Shown here piece after piece: positions 39,867 to 48,329 of a DNA stretch of 64,000 nucleotides. Numbering within the stretch: the first letter of the stretch is position 1; every line of letters starts with the position of its first letter. Made by a program: the position numbers and the translations under genes. Where the stretch lies: positions 124,001 through 188,000 of the forward strand of contig JBFWWU010000009.1 in assembly GCA_050246015.1 (NCBI GenBank), written 5' to 3'. The notes beneath the pieces are model-generated. The model had not been told where the DNA came from. It was given only the letters and a program-made list of their open reading frames with translations, and made no database searches. Origin of the DNA: JTS-AC122 sp050246015 (lineage in GTDB: Bacteria; Planctomycetota; Phycisphaerae; Phycisphaerales; UBA1924).

Positions 39867-40430
39867 TCAGCGAACTCGCTGATACACCCACTCGTGCGCC
39901 GCTTCTCCGCCGTCCGCACCGGGAGCGGAAATCCGTGCGTGCAGCGCTCCCGCCTCGTCCAGCCAGTACTCGATCTTCTGCGGGAAGTCGTGCGCCGGAT
40001 TCTCGAATATCAGCCGCCCCGGGGCGCTCCCGGTCATCGTGAACGCGGTGGGGGGGTAGCGCCCACCCGGCGCGGCGATGTACGTCAACTCCCCCGCGTC
40101 CGCGCCCTCCGGCCCCGCTTTCGCGCTCAGCCGCAGAAACTCGAACTGCGCCAGACGCCCGCCGGTGGCCGTTTCCGGCTTGATCGTCCGGCTGTAGCCG
40201 ATCATGCCGTCCCCCGCCGGCTCCGACCAGTGCTCCTCGATGATGCTCCCTTCGCTCGCCGACCGCCACGTGCCGGCCAGGAACCCCGCCCGGTCCAGTG
40301 CCGCGTCTCGCATGAACATCTCCGGGTCACGCCGCGTGTCGATCTGCCCCGCACACCCCGCCAGCGCCACGCACGCCAGGCTCTTGACCATCCACGCGCC
40401 GGCCTTCTCCGCCAAACTGTTGCTCCTCAT
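39867..40430 (-). CDS. DUF6265-like lipoprotein
   Basis: A 187-residue protein with a lipobox (CVALAGC, Cys at about 26), so it is predicted to be membrane-anchored; ATG 40430 or the internal ATG at codon 14 could both serve as start. The mature domain begins FLAGTWRSASEGSIIEEHWSEP and contains MIGYSRTIKPE, QFEFLRLS and EYWLDEAGALHARI, the pattern of DUF6265 proteins, which are small beta-barrel lipocalin-like domains of unknown function. It converges with the alpha/beta hydrolase and lies 31 bp downstream of the aldolase stop on the same strand. Confidence 0.65.
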   Translation of the reverse strand: MRSNSLAEKAGAWMVKSLACVALAGCAGQIDTRRDPEMFMRDAALDRAGFLAGTWRSASEGSIIEEHWSEPAGDGMIGYSRTIKPETATGGRLAQFEFLRLSAKAGPEGADAGELTYIAAPGGRYPPTAFTMTGSAPGRLIFENPAHDFPQKIEYWLDEAGALHARISAPGADGGEAAHEWVYQRVR

Positions 40431-40461
40431 CGCTCAACTCCCCTGGCCTCCATCCGCCGAA

Positions 40462-41565
40462 CTACGCGACCGTGACGTCCTCATCAAGGTACACGTCCTG
40501 GATCGCGTTGAGCAGCTTGACGCCCTCGTTCATCGGCCTCTGGAACGCCTTGCGGCCCGAGATCAGCCCCATCCCCCCGGCGCGCTTGTTGATGACCGCC
40601 GTCGTCACCGCTTCCTGCATGTCCCCGGCGCCCTTGCTCTCGCCTCCGGAATTAATCAGCGGCACGCGGCCCATATAACAATTAGCAAGTTGGAAGCGGC
40701 ACAGGTCGATGGGGTGCCCCCCCTTGCCGTGCTCGTCCGACCCGCACAGTTCCGTGTACACCCGCTTGTCCCACTTGCCGTAGGACGACGACCCGAGATT
40801 CAGCGCCGCATACCCGCCGTTATTCACCGGCAGTTTCTGCTTCACGATGTCCGCCTGGATCGTCGCCCCGAGGTGGTTCGCCTGCCCGGAAAGGTCGGCG
40901 GCGGCGTGGTAGTCGTGCCCCTTGCCGTCCTGGCTCTTCATCTTGAACGCGCTGTTGCGCGTATAACACCACAGCACCGTCACCATCCCCAGCGAGTGCG
41001 CTTCCTCGAACATGTCCGCCACTTCCTGGATCTGCCGCCGGGATTCTTCCGAGCCGAAGTAGATCGTCGCGCCGACCGCGACCGCCCCCATCTCCCACGC
41101 CAGCCGGACCGATCCATACAACGTCTGGTCGAACGTGTTCGGATACGACAGCATCTCGTTGTGGTTGAACTTGACAAGGAATGGGATCTTGTGCGCGAAC
41201 TTTCTCGCCACCGCGCCCAGAACCCCAAACGTGGACGCAACCGCGTTGCACCCGCCTTCGAGCGCCAGCCTCACGATGTTCTCCGGATCGAAATACGCCG
41301 GATTCGGCGCAAACGACGCCCCCGCCGAATGCTCCACCCCCTGGTCCACCGGCAGAATCGAGACATACCCCGTGCCCCCCAGCCGCCCGTGATCCAAAAT
41401 CGTCTGAAAGTTGCGCAGCACCGAAATAGGCCGATCCGTGTGCGAGAGGACTCGTTCCACGAAGTCCGGCCCCGGCAGCGCCAGGTGCTCCCGGGAAAAC
41501 GTGCGCGATTCATGGCTCAACAGGGTCGCCGATTCCGGACCCAAGAGTGATGCGGTGGCAGTCAT
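40462..41565 (-). CDS. Class I fructose-bisphosphate aldolase, archaeal/DhnA type
   Basis: A 367-residue aldolase. ATG 41565 is preceded by a strong AAGGAGG at 8 bp. The sequence matches the FbaB/DhnA class I aldolases rather than the metal-dependent class II: YVSILPVDQGVEHSAG, VKFNHNEMLSYPN, AVAVGATIYFGS, and the glycine-rich phosphate site GGESKGAG and GMGLISGRKAFQ near the end. It cleaves fructose-1,6-bisphosphate (or acts in the reverse, gluconeogenic direction) through a lysine Schiff base. It has one of the strongest ribosome binding sites in the window, consistent with a highly expressed central-metabolism gene. The next plus-strand gene starts 206 bp away. Confidence 0.9.
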   Translation of the reverse strand: MTATASLLGPESATLLSHESRTFSREHLALPGPDFVERVLSHTDRPISVLRNFQTILDHGRLGGTGYVSILPVDQGVEHSAGASFAPNPAYFDPENIVRLALEGGCNAVASTFGVLGAVARKFAHKIPFLVKFNHNEMLSYPNTFDQTLYGSVRLAWEMGAVAVGATIYFGSEESRRQIQEVADMFEEAHSLGMVTVLWCYTRNSAFKMKSQDGKGHDYHAAADLSGQANHLGATIQADIVKQKLPVNNGGYAALNLGSSSYGKWDKRVYTELCGSDEHGKGGHPIDLCRFQLANCYMGRVPLINSGGESKGAGDMQEAVTTAVINKRAGGMGLISGRKAFQRPMNEGVKLLNAIQDVYLDEDVTVA

Positions 41566-41771
41566 GAGATGCTCCTCCTTCACGCGGACGAAGTCGTTGT
41601 CGGTTTGCGTACGGTTGCGCGACATGCCGACCGTCGCGCCCCGCGCACCAAACGCCATGACTGGGCTTGGCCCACGCGATCAGTCGATTATACAGGTGCG
41701 CCGCGATCTTTCCCGGCGATCGTCCCGCCTGCCCGCCTCGGATCTGGTATGCTCATCGGTTGGGAGATCGG

Positions 41772-44700
41772 ATGTCCAGGGACACCAGACGACAGGCCCG
41801 CGGGGCGGTGACGCCGCAGCGCGCCGGCGAGGATCCGCTCGTCGATCGGGACGCCGAGTTTGAACGAAGCCTGGAGCCGTCCCGCTCCCGCTTCGACCGC
41901 GCGGCGCCCTGGGTCGTCCTGGCCTTTGCGATCATCGCCTCCGCCGCGGTCGCCCTGGAGATCAAGCGCCGCTCCGATGCCCGCAACGAACTCGAGTTCG
42001 AGCATCGCGCCGCCGAGCGCGTCGAACGCTTCCAGCGCGCCGTGCAGGACTCGCTCGACGCCCTCCAACCTGTGCGCCTGCTCTTTGCCGCCAGCGACCG
42101 CGTCGAGCGCGTCGAGTTCGAACAGTTCGCCTCCGGCACCCTCAGTCAGCAGCCGTCGCTCCTGGCCGTCGCCTGGATCCCCCGCATCACCGACGCCGAG
42201 CGCCCAGCCTTCGAGCGCTCGATCCAGAACCCCGCCTACCGCGGCGCCGGGGTGCTTCAGGAAGGGCCGGGCGGCTACGTTCGCGCCGACCAGCGTGACG
42301 ACTACTTCCCGATCGAGTACATCGAGCCCGCCGCCGCACGCCGCCTCATCGGCACCGACCTCGGTCAACGCCGCCTCCCCGTGCACGCCTTGATGCGCGC
42401 CTTCGATCGGGGCGACCTGGCCCTGTCCATCCCGGCCGTCTTCGAGCAGGTGGTCCCGACCCCGTGCGTGCTGGCCTTCCTTGGACACATCCAAGGCACG
42501 ACGTTCGCCGGTCCGCACCAGGGTGTCGTCATGGGAATGTTCGACCTCGACGCCCTCGTTCGACAGGCCGGAAGGGGCGGAACCCACGAGCCTTCCGGCC
42601 CCTCCATCCTCCTGCGCGTCCGGGACGCCGAGCGCACCGACATCCTTGCTCAGTCCGCCGACCCCGCTCCCCGGGAAGTCGGCAAGCCCGTCCTCAGTTC
42701 AACGCGCCAGTTGCTCTTCGGCGGCCGCCGGTGGATCGTCATCGCCGAATCGCCCGCGTCGGCGTGGAAATCCTCCTCGGTCCTGCCGATCGGGGTGCTC
42801 GCCTGCGGAACGCTCGCCGGCGGCCTGTGCTCCATGTTCATGAGCGGCCGAATCAGCCGACGCCGTGCTCATCAGCACGTCGTCCGCCTCACGCGAAATC
42901 TCCGCAGCGCCAACAGGTCCCTCCACGAAAACGAGCGCCGCCTCCGGTCCCTCTTTGACGCCGCCATCGACCCCCTCTGGGACTGGGATGTGGCGACTGA
43001 CACGAGCAAGCACAGCCTCTCGTGGCTCCACCTCGTCGGGCTTGAGCCAGGGGCCGTGCACCCCGACGAGGTGGTCTGGTCCAGCAGGCTCCATCCCGAC
43101 GACGCCCCCCGCGTCTGGCAAGCGCTCCAGCGTTGCGTCTCCGGCGAGACAGGCTTCTACGAAGCCCAGTACCGCCTCCGCCATGAAACCAAGGGCTGGA
43201 TCGAGGTCAACTCCCGGGGGTGCGCCGTCTCCCGCGATCCACGGGGCCGCGCCACTCGAATGGTCGGGAACGTCACCGACGTGTCCGGCCTGCTCAGCGC
43301 CCAGCGCGCCGTGGCCCAGAGCGAAGAGCAGTTCCGCCAACTCGCCGCCAACATCGACTCCGTCTTCTGGATGATGTCGTTCCACGACCGCCAGCTTTTC
43401 TATATCAGCCCCGCCTTCACCAAGATCTGGGGACGTAGCCCCGCCGACTTCCTCGAACCAAGGATCGATTGGAAGGACACCATCCACCCCGACGATCGCG
43501 CCACCGCGACCGCGGCGTTCCAGGCCTGGATCGACCGCGGCGGCGAAGGCGTCTTCGACGTCGTCTACCGCATCGTGCGCCCGGATGCACAGGTGCGATG
43601 GATCCGTGATCGCGGATTCCCCGTCCGCGATTCCACCGGTTCGGTCTACCGCCTCGCCGGCTTCGCCGAGGACGTCACCGACCGGATGCACTCCGAGTCC
43701 GCGCTCGCCCAGAGCGAGCAGCGCTACCGCGTCCTCTTCCACCGGATGCCAGAGCCCGTCATGGTGCTCCAGGATGACCGCATCATCATGGGAAACCATG
43801 CCGCCGCCCTGCTCCTGGGCCTCGATTCGCCCGACTCCCTCGCCGGCGCCAGCCTCTTCGACCGCATCCTCGGCGCTGACCGCGAGATGTCGCGACGCCT
43901 CGCCGACTCGGCCCTCGCCGACGGTGCCCCGATCCCCCCGTGGCGCGTCGAGATCGATCACCCCGCCGGCGTCCGCACCGTCGAGATCGCCGCCTCGCGG
44001 ATTCCCTTCGGCGACCGCTTCGCCCTCCTCACCGTCGCGCGCGACTTGACCGATCAGATCCGCGCCGCCGAGCTCCTCTCCGAAGCCCGCGACCGCCTCT
44101 ATTACGTCCTCGGCCGCCTGCCCGATATCGTCGCCTATGACACCTCCGAGGACCGCCCCTTTGTCAGCGAGAACTTCCTGAAACTCGTCGGGCACGATGC
44201 CGCTGATCTCACGCTCGTCCCCGATGTCGTGCGCTCCTTCATCCATCCCGACGACCGCGACTTCGTGCTCCAACACGCCCGCGACCTGCGCGCCTCCCGG
44301 CCCGGGTCAAGCAAGACCCTTCAGTTCCGCCTCCGTCGCGCCGACGGGTCCGATGTCTGGATCGAGAACAGGATGGTCCTGGTCCCCACCATCGGCGGCG
44401 GGAGCCGAGTCGTCGGCGTCCTCATCGATTTCACCCAGCTCAAGCGCGCCGAGTTCGCCCTCCGAGCCGCGATGGCCGAGCGCGACCACCGCGTCAAGAA
44501 CAACCTCGCCTCCGTCATCGCCATCGCCAACCACATGTTCCGCGACGCCGGCTCACTTCCCGAATACCACGCCCAGCTCGTCGCCCGCATCCGCGCCCTG
44601 TCCAATGTCCATCATTCCTTGGCGCAGAACCAATGGCTCAACTGCGAGATCTCCGCGATCGTCGCCGACACCCTGGAGCCGTTCCTCGGCTCCGCGGCCT

Positions 44701-45203
44701 CCCCGACGCGGGTCGCCCTCAGCGGCCCCGTCGTCCCCCTCCCCGCTCGCTACGGGCCCCCTCTCGCTCTCACCCTCCACGAACTGGCTACCAACGCCGC
44801 CAAGCACGGCGCCCTCTCCACCCCACAGGGCCAGGTCCGCGTGAACTGGGTGCTCGATGCCTCCAATCAGTTGCCCACCCTCCGCTTGGTCTGGGTCGAA
44901 TCCGGCGGTCCCCTCGTTCATGAGCCCACCCGGCGCGGGTTCGGCCGCGCCATGATCCAAGACGGCCTGCAACACGACCTGGGCGCGTCCGTCGCGCTTG
45001 ATTTTCGCTCCGGCGGGCTCGTCTGCCGCATCGATATCCCCGTCGTTCAGACGGATTCTTCCGACCCGGTCATGGTCCCGGCGTCCACCGCCCGAAAGCC
45101 CGGTTCGTCTACGTCGGCGCCTACGCCGGCGCCTCACGACGGCCACGCTCACCCCGCCACTCGATCAGTCCAGGGGCTTCGAAGCGCGGATCAGCACCTA
45201 TAA
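41772..45203 (+). CDS. CHASE-PAS HWE-type sensor histidine kinase
   Basis: A 1143-residue membrane kinase. ATG 41772 has GGGAG (41762-41766) at 5 bp. Two helices (about 42-62 and 334-358) flank an extracytoplasmic CHASE-like domain (ERVEFEQFASGTLSQQPSLL, GTDLGQRR). Four PAS/PAC modules follow (from about 393, 517, 649 and 774). The kinase core is of the HWE group: RDHRVKNN with phospho-acceptor His906, an N-box LTLHELATNAAKHGAL, WxESGGP and RRGFGRAMI. HWE kinases often phosphorylate single-domain or anti-sigma-like regulators; no response regulator is nearby. The C-terminal 40 residues are a Pro/Ser/Thr-rich tail. It is followed 48 bp later by a second HWE kinase. Confidence 0.87.
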   Translation: MSRDTRRQARGAVTPQRAGEDPLVDRDAEFERSLEPSRSRFDRAAPWVVLAFAIIASAAVALEIKRRSDARNELEFEHRAAERVERFQRAVQDSLDALQPVRLLFAASDRVERVEFEQFASGTLSQQPSLLAVAWIPRITDAERPAFERSIQNPAYRGAGVLQEGPGGYVRADQRDDYFPIEYIEPAAARRLIGTDLGQRRLPVHALMRAFDRGDLALSIPAVFEQVVPTPCVLAFLGHIQGTTFAGPHQGVVMGMFDLDALVRQAGRGGTHEPSGPSILLRVRDAERTDILAQSADPAPREVGKPVLSSTRQLLFGGRRWIVIAESPASAWKSSSVLPIGVLACGTLAGGLCSMFMSGRISRRRAHQHVVRLTRNLRSANRSLHENERRLRSLFDAAIDPLWDWDVATDTSKHSLSWLHLVGLEPGAVHPDEVVWSSRLHPDDAPRVWQALQRCVSGETGFYEAQYRLRHETKGWIEVNSRGCAVSRDPRGRATRMVGNVTDVSGLLSAQRAVAQSEEQFRQLAANIDSVFWMMSFHDRQLFYISPAFTKIWGRSPADFLEPRIDWKDTIHPDDRATATAAFQAWIDRGGEGVFDVVYRIVRPDAQVRWIRDRGFPVRDSTGSVYRLAGFAEDVTDRMHSESALAQSEQRYRVLFHRMPEPVMVLQDDRIIMGNHAAALLLGLDSPDSLAGASLFDRILGADREMSRRLADSALADGAPIPPWRVEIDHPAGVRTVEIAASRIPFGDRFALLTVARDLTDQIRAAELLSEARDRLYYVLGRLPDIVAYDTSEDRPFVSENFLKLVGHDAADLTLVPDVVRSFIHPDDRDFVLQHARDLRASRPGSSKTLQFRLRRADGSDVWIENRMVLVPTIGGGSRVVGVLIDFTQLKRAEFALRAAMAERDHRVKNNLASVIAIANHMFRDAGSLPEYHAQLVARIRALSNVHHSLAQNQWLNCEISAIVADTLEPFLGSAASPTRVALSGPVVPLPARYGPPLALTLHELATNAAKHGALSTPQGQVRVNWVLDASNQLPTLRLVWVESGGPLVHEPTRRGFGRAMIQDGLQHDLGASVALDFRSGGLVCRIDIPVVQTDSSDPVMVPASTARKPGSSTSAPTPAPHDGHAHPATRSVQGLRSADQHL

Positions 45204-45251
45204 CTCGTTCGGCCTAAGTCGGAGATTCAAGGGTCTAACAGGAGGAGAAGC

Positions 45252-48245
45252 GTGACCCAGGTAAAGATCGCGGAGTCCGTCGCACCGTCGAACCAGGTCG
45301 TGGCCCAGCCGGGAGAGTCGCTCCCCCCCATCCTGCGCGCCATTCCTGACCTCATCTTCCGCATGGCGCGCGACGGCACCTATCTCGACGCGCACGTCCC
45401 CCCCGATGCCATCCTCGCCGCTCCGCCCCTCGGGCCCGGCGGCTTCCTCGGCCGACGCGTCTCCGATGTGCTCGCCGACGAACGCGCCCGCTTGTGCATG
45501 GAAGCCATCGAGCGGGCGTGCACCACCTCGACCCCTCAAACCTACGAATACCGCGTTCCGCCCCCCTCCGCCCGCCCTGACCAACCAGGACGCTGCTACG
45601 ACGTCCGCGTCTTGCCCCTTTGCAGCCCCTCCGGCGGAGCGCCCGAGCAGGTGCTCTGTCTGGTCCGGGATATCACCGAGGCCAAGCGACGCACCGAGCA
45701 GGCCGCCCAGGTGGCGCGCCGCTTCGAGATGCTCGTTCGACACACCTCCCTCGGGATGATCGAGTGGGACGCATCGCTCCGGATCATTGATTGGAACCCG
45801 GGCGCCGAGCGCCTCTTCAGGGTCCCGCGCGACCTCGCGACGCGCGAACTCTTCGGCGACGGATTCATCCACGCGACGCACCGCGCCGAGTTCGCCGAAC
45901 TGCTCCGCGCCGTCGCCGCCGGCCCCAAGGGACCCACCGTCCGACAAGCCGTGCGACTCCGCGACGGGTCCGAGGTCTACGGCGAATGGCAGTTCACTCG
46001 CCTGGTCGATGAAGCCGGCCAGTTCGTCGGCATCGTCGCCATCGTCCACGACCACACCGACCGCCGACGCGCCGAACAGATCATCGAGCGCGACCGCCAC
46101 CTCTTCATGTCCGGGCCCGTCGTCGGCGTGCGCTGGCTCCCGATGCCCGGGTGGCCCGTCGACTTCGTCACCCAGAACATCGACCGCTTCGGCTACTCAC
46201 CCGAGCAGTTCGGCCTCAACCGACTCATGTTCGCCGACCTCGTCCATCCCGACGACCTCCCCCGCATCCTCGGCGAAGTCACTTCCTACATCGCCGCCGG
46301 CGCCTCCTCCTTCACCCAGCAGTACCGCTTCCGCGACGCCTCCGGACAGTACCGCTGGCTCGAAGACATCACCATCGTCGTCCGCGATGACACCGGCGCC
46401 GTCAAGCACCTCGACGGCTTCCTCACCGACGCCACCCAGCGCATCAACGCCGAACTCGCCCTCGCTCGTTCACGCGAACGCTACGAAAAACTCGTCAACA
46501 CCATCGAGGGCATCGTCTGGGAGGGGAACCCCGAGTCCGGCCGCTTGACCTTCATGAGCAATCAATCCGAGTGGATCCTCGGATTCCCCGCCGACCGATT
46601 CGTCAACGAGCCCGGTTTCTGGAACTCCCGCATCCACCCCGAAGATCGCGACTGGATCCGGGAGTTCTGCCTCGAACAGTCCCGCCTCAAGCGCGACCAC
46701 CAACTCGAGTTTCGCGCCATCGACGCCGACGGTAGCCTCGTCTGGCTCCGCAACTACGTCACCGTCGTCGACGAACCCGATCACTCCTACCTCCGTGGGA
46801 TCATCGTCGATATCACCAAACTCAAGCACACCGAGGCCGCGCTCGCTCAGAGCCGCGAACAACTCGAGCGGGCACAGGCCGTCGCGCACGTCGGTTCCTG
46901 GATCTGGGATCTTGACGGTAGCGACCGCCTCACCTGGTCCCGCCAGACCTTCCGAATCTTCGGCGTCGACGAGTCCGCCTTCACCGGTCACGAGTCATTC
47001 TTCGTCAACATGTTGTTCCCCGAGGACCGCCCCGCCGTCCGCGCGGCGTTCGCCGCCGCCTACGACGGCGGCCCAAGGTACTCCGTCGATCACCGCATCA
47101 TCCGCGCCGATGGACAGGTCCGCTGGGTCCACCAGGAAGCCGACATCGTCTGGAACGCCGACGGCTCTCCACGTCAGGCCATCGGCGTCGTGAAGGACAT
47201 CACCGAACACCGCGCCGCCATCGAAGCGCTCCAGGCCAGCGAGGCACGGTTCCGCCGCGTCGCCGAATCCAACCTCATCGGTCTCTGTTTCTGCGATGCC
47301 CACGGCGTCATCACCTACGCCAACCGAGTTTTCCACGACATGCTCGGTCACTCTCACGCCGACGGCTCGGCCGCTCGCCTCAACTGGCCCGACCTCTCGC
47401 CCCCCGACGATCGCGCCGCCGATGAAGAGGCGTTCGCGGAACTCAAACGCACCGGCCATTCACGCGTCTACGCCAAGGAACTCCTCCGCCGCGACGGCTC
47501 CCGCGTTCCCGTCCTCGTCGGAATGGCCTATCTCGATGATTCCCGTTCCCAGGTCGTCCGCTTTGTCCTCGACATCACCGACCGCCGACACGCCGAGCAG
47601 TGGCAGTCCTTCATGATGGCCGAACTCGACCACCGCGTCAAAAACAACATGGCCGCCGTCCTGACCCTCGCCGAGCAGACCCTCCGTTCCGACTTGCCCG
47701 CCGTCGAGGCCGGTAAGGTCCTCCTCGGACGCCTCCGCGCCCTGGCCCGCACTCACGGCGCCCTCGCCCACACTCACTGGCAAGGCGCACGACTCCTCCC
47801 CCTCGCCCAGCACGCCCTCGAAGCCTTCCGCGGCGTCGACCTGCACGACATCCGCATCGAGGGCGACGACGTCCTCCTCCCCTCCCGCGTCGCCACCGTT
47901 CTCGCCATGGCCCTGCATGAACTCGCCACCAACGCGCTCAAGTACGGCGCCCTCTCCGTCCCCGACGGCCGCATCCTCCTGCGCTGGCATATCGCCGACC
48001 CCGATGCCGCCCGGACCCTCCACCTGCTCTGGGAAGAATCCGGCGGCCCCGTCGTCGCCGCCCCGCGCCGCCGCGGATTCGGACGAGAACTCATCGAAGG
48101 CGGCATCACCTACGAGTGCCACGGCTCCGTCTCGCTCCAGTTCCTGCCCACCGGCGTGCGATGCCACGTCCAGGTCCCCCTCGCCGACCCCTCCCAGCAC
48201 CGCATCATCACCCGTCCCCGGGACCTTTCTCCCCACCGCCTGTAG
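45252..48245 (+). CDS. Soluble six-PAS HWE-type histidine kinase
   Basis: A 997-residue kinase with no transmembrane segment. GTG 45252 is preceded by GGAGGAG (45241-45247). Six PAS modules (about 26, 157, 286, 410, 535 and 663) precede an HWE core: ELDHRVKNN with His794, ALHELATNALKYGAL, WEESGGP, RRGFGRELI. The core closely resembles that of the preceding gene, and the pair lies in one direction 48 bp apart, so they are likely co-transcribed paralogues that arose by duplication and divergence of the sensor part. Signal type is not evident; no conserved PAS cofactor residue (haem His, flavin Cys) was assigned with confidence. Confidence 0.86.
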   Translation: MTQVKIAESVAPSNQVVAQPGESLPPILRAIPDLIFRMARDGTYLDAHVPPDAILAAPPLGPGGFLGRRVSDVLADERARLCMEAIERACTTSTPQTYEYRVPPPSARPDQPGRCYDVRVLPLCSPSGGAPEQVLCLVRDITEAKRRTEQAAQVARRFEMLVRHTSLGMIEWDASLRIIDWNPGAERLFRVPRDLATRELFGDGFIHATHRAEFAELLRAVAAGPKGPTVRQAVRLRDGSEVYGEWQFTRLVDEAGQFVGIVAIVHDHTDRRRAEQIIERDRHLFMSGPVVGVRWLPMPGWPVDFVTQNIDRFGYSPEQFGLNRLMFADLVHPDDLPRILGEVTSYIAAGASSFTQQYRFRDASGQYRWLEDITIVVRDDTGAVKHLDGFLTDATQRINAELALARSRERYEKLVNTIEGIVWEGNPESGRLTFMSNQSEWILGFPADRFVNEPGFWNSRIHPEDRDWIREFCLEQSRLKRDHQLEFRAIDADGSLVWLRNYVTVVDEPDHSYLRGIIVDITKLKHTEAALAQSREQLERAQAVAHVGSWIWDLDGSDRLTWSRQTFRIFGVDESAFTGHESFFVNMLFPEDRPAVRAAFAAAYDGGPRYSVDHRIIRADGQVRWVHQEADIVWNADGSPRQAIGVVKDITEHRAAIEALQASEARFRRVAESNLIGLCFCDAHGVITYANRVFHDMLGHSHADGSAARLNWPDLSPPDDRAADEEAFAELKRTGHSRVYAKELLRRDGSRVPVLVGMAYLDDSRSQVVRFVLDITDRRHAEQWQSFMMAELDHRVKNNMAAVLTLAEQTLRSDLPAVEAGKVLLGRLRALARTHGALAHTHWQGARLLPLAQHALEAFRGVDLHDIRIEGDDVLLPSRVATVLAMALHELATNALKYGALSVPDGRILLRWHIADPDAARTLHLLWEESGGPVVAAPRRRGFGRELIEGGITYECHGSVSLQFLPTGVRCHVQVPLADPSQHRIITRPRDLSPHRL

Positions 48246-48329
48246 CCCTCGCCGATCGCCCGCACGCTCCCTGTTTCATTTGAGAACTCGTCTCACTCGA
48301 TTTCCGTTTTCAGCCCGATAGCGTTCTTG

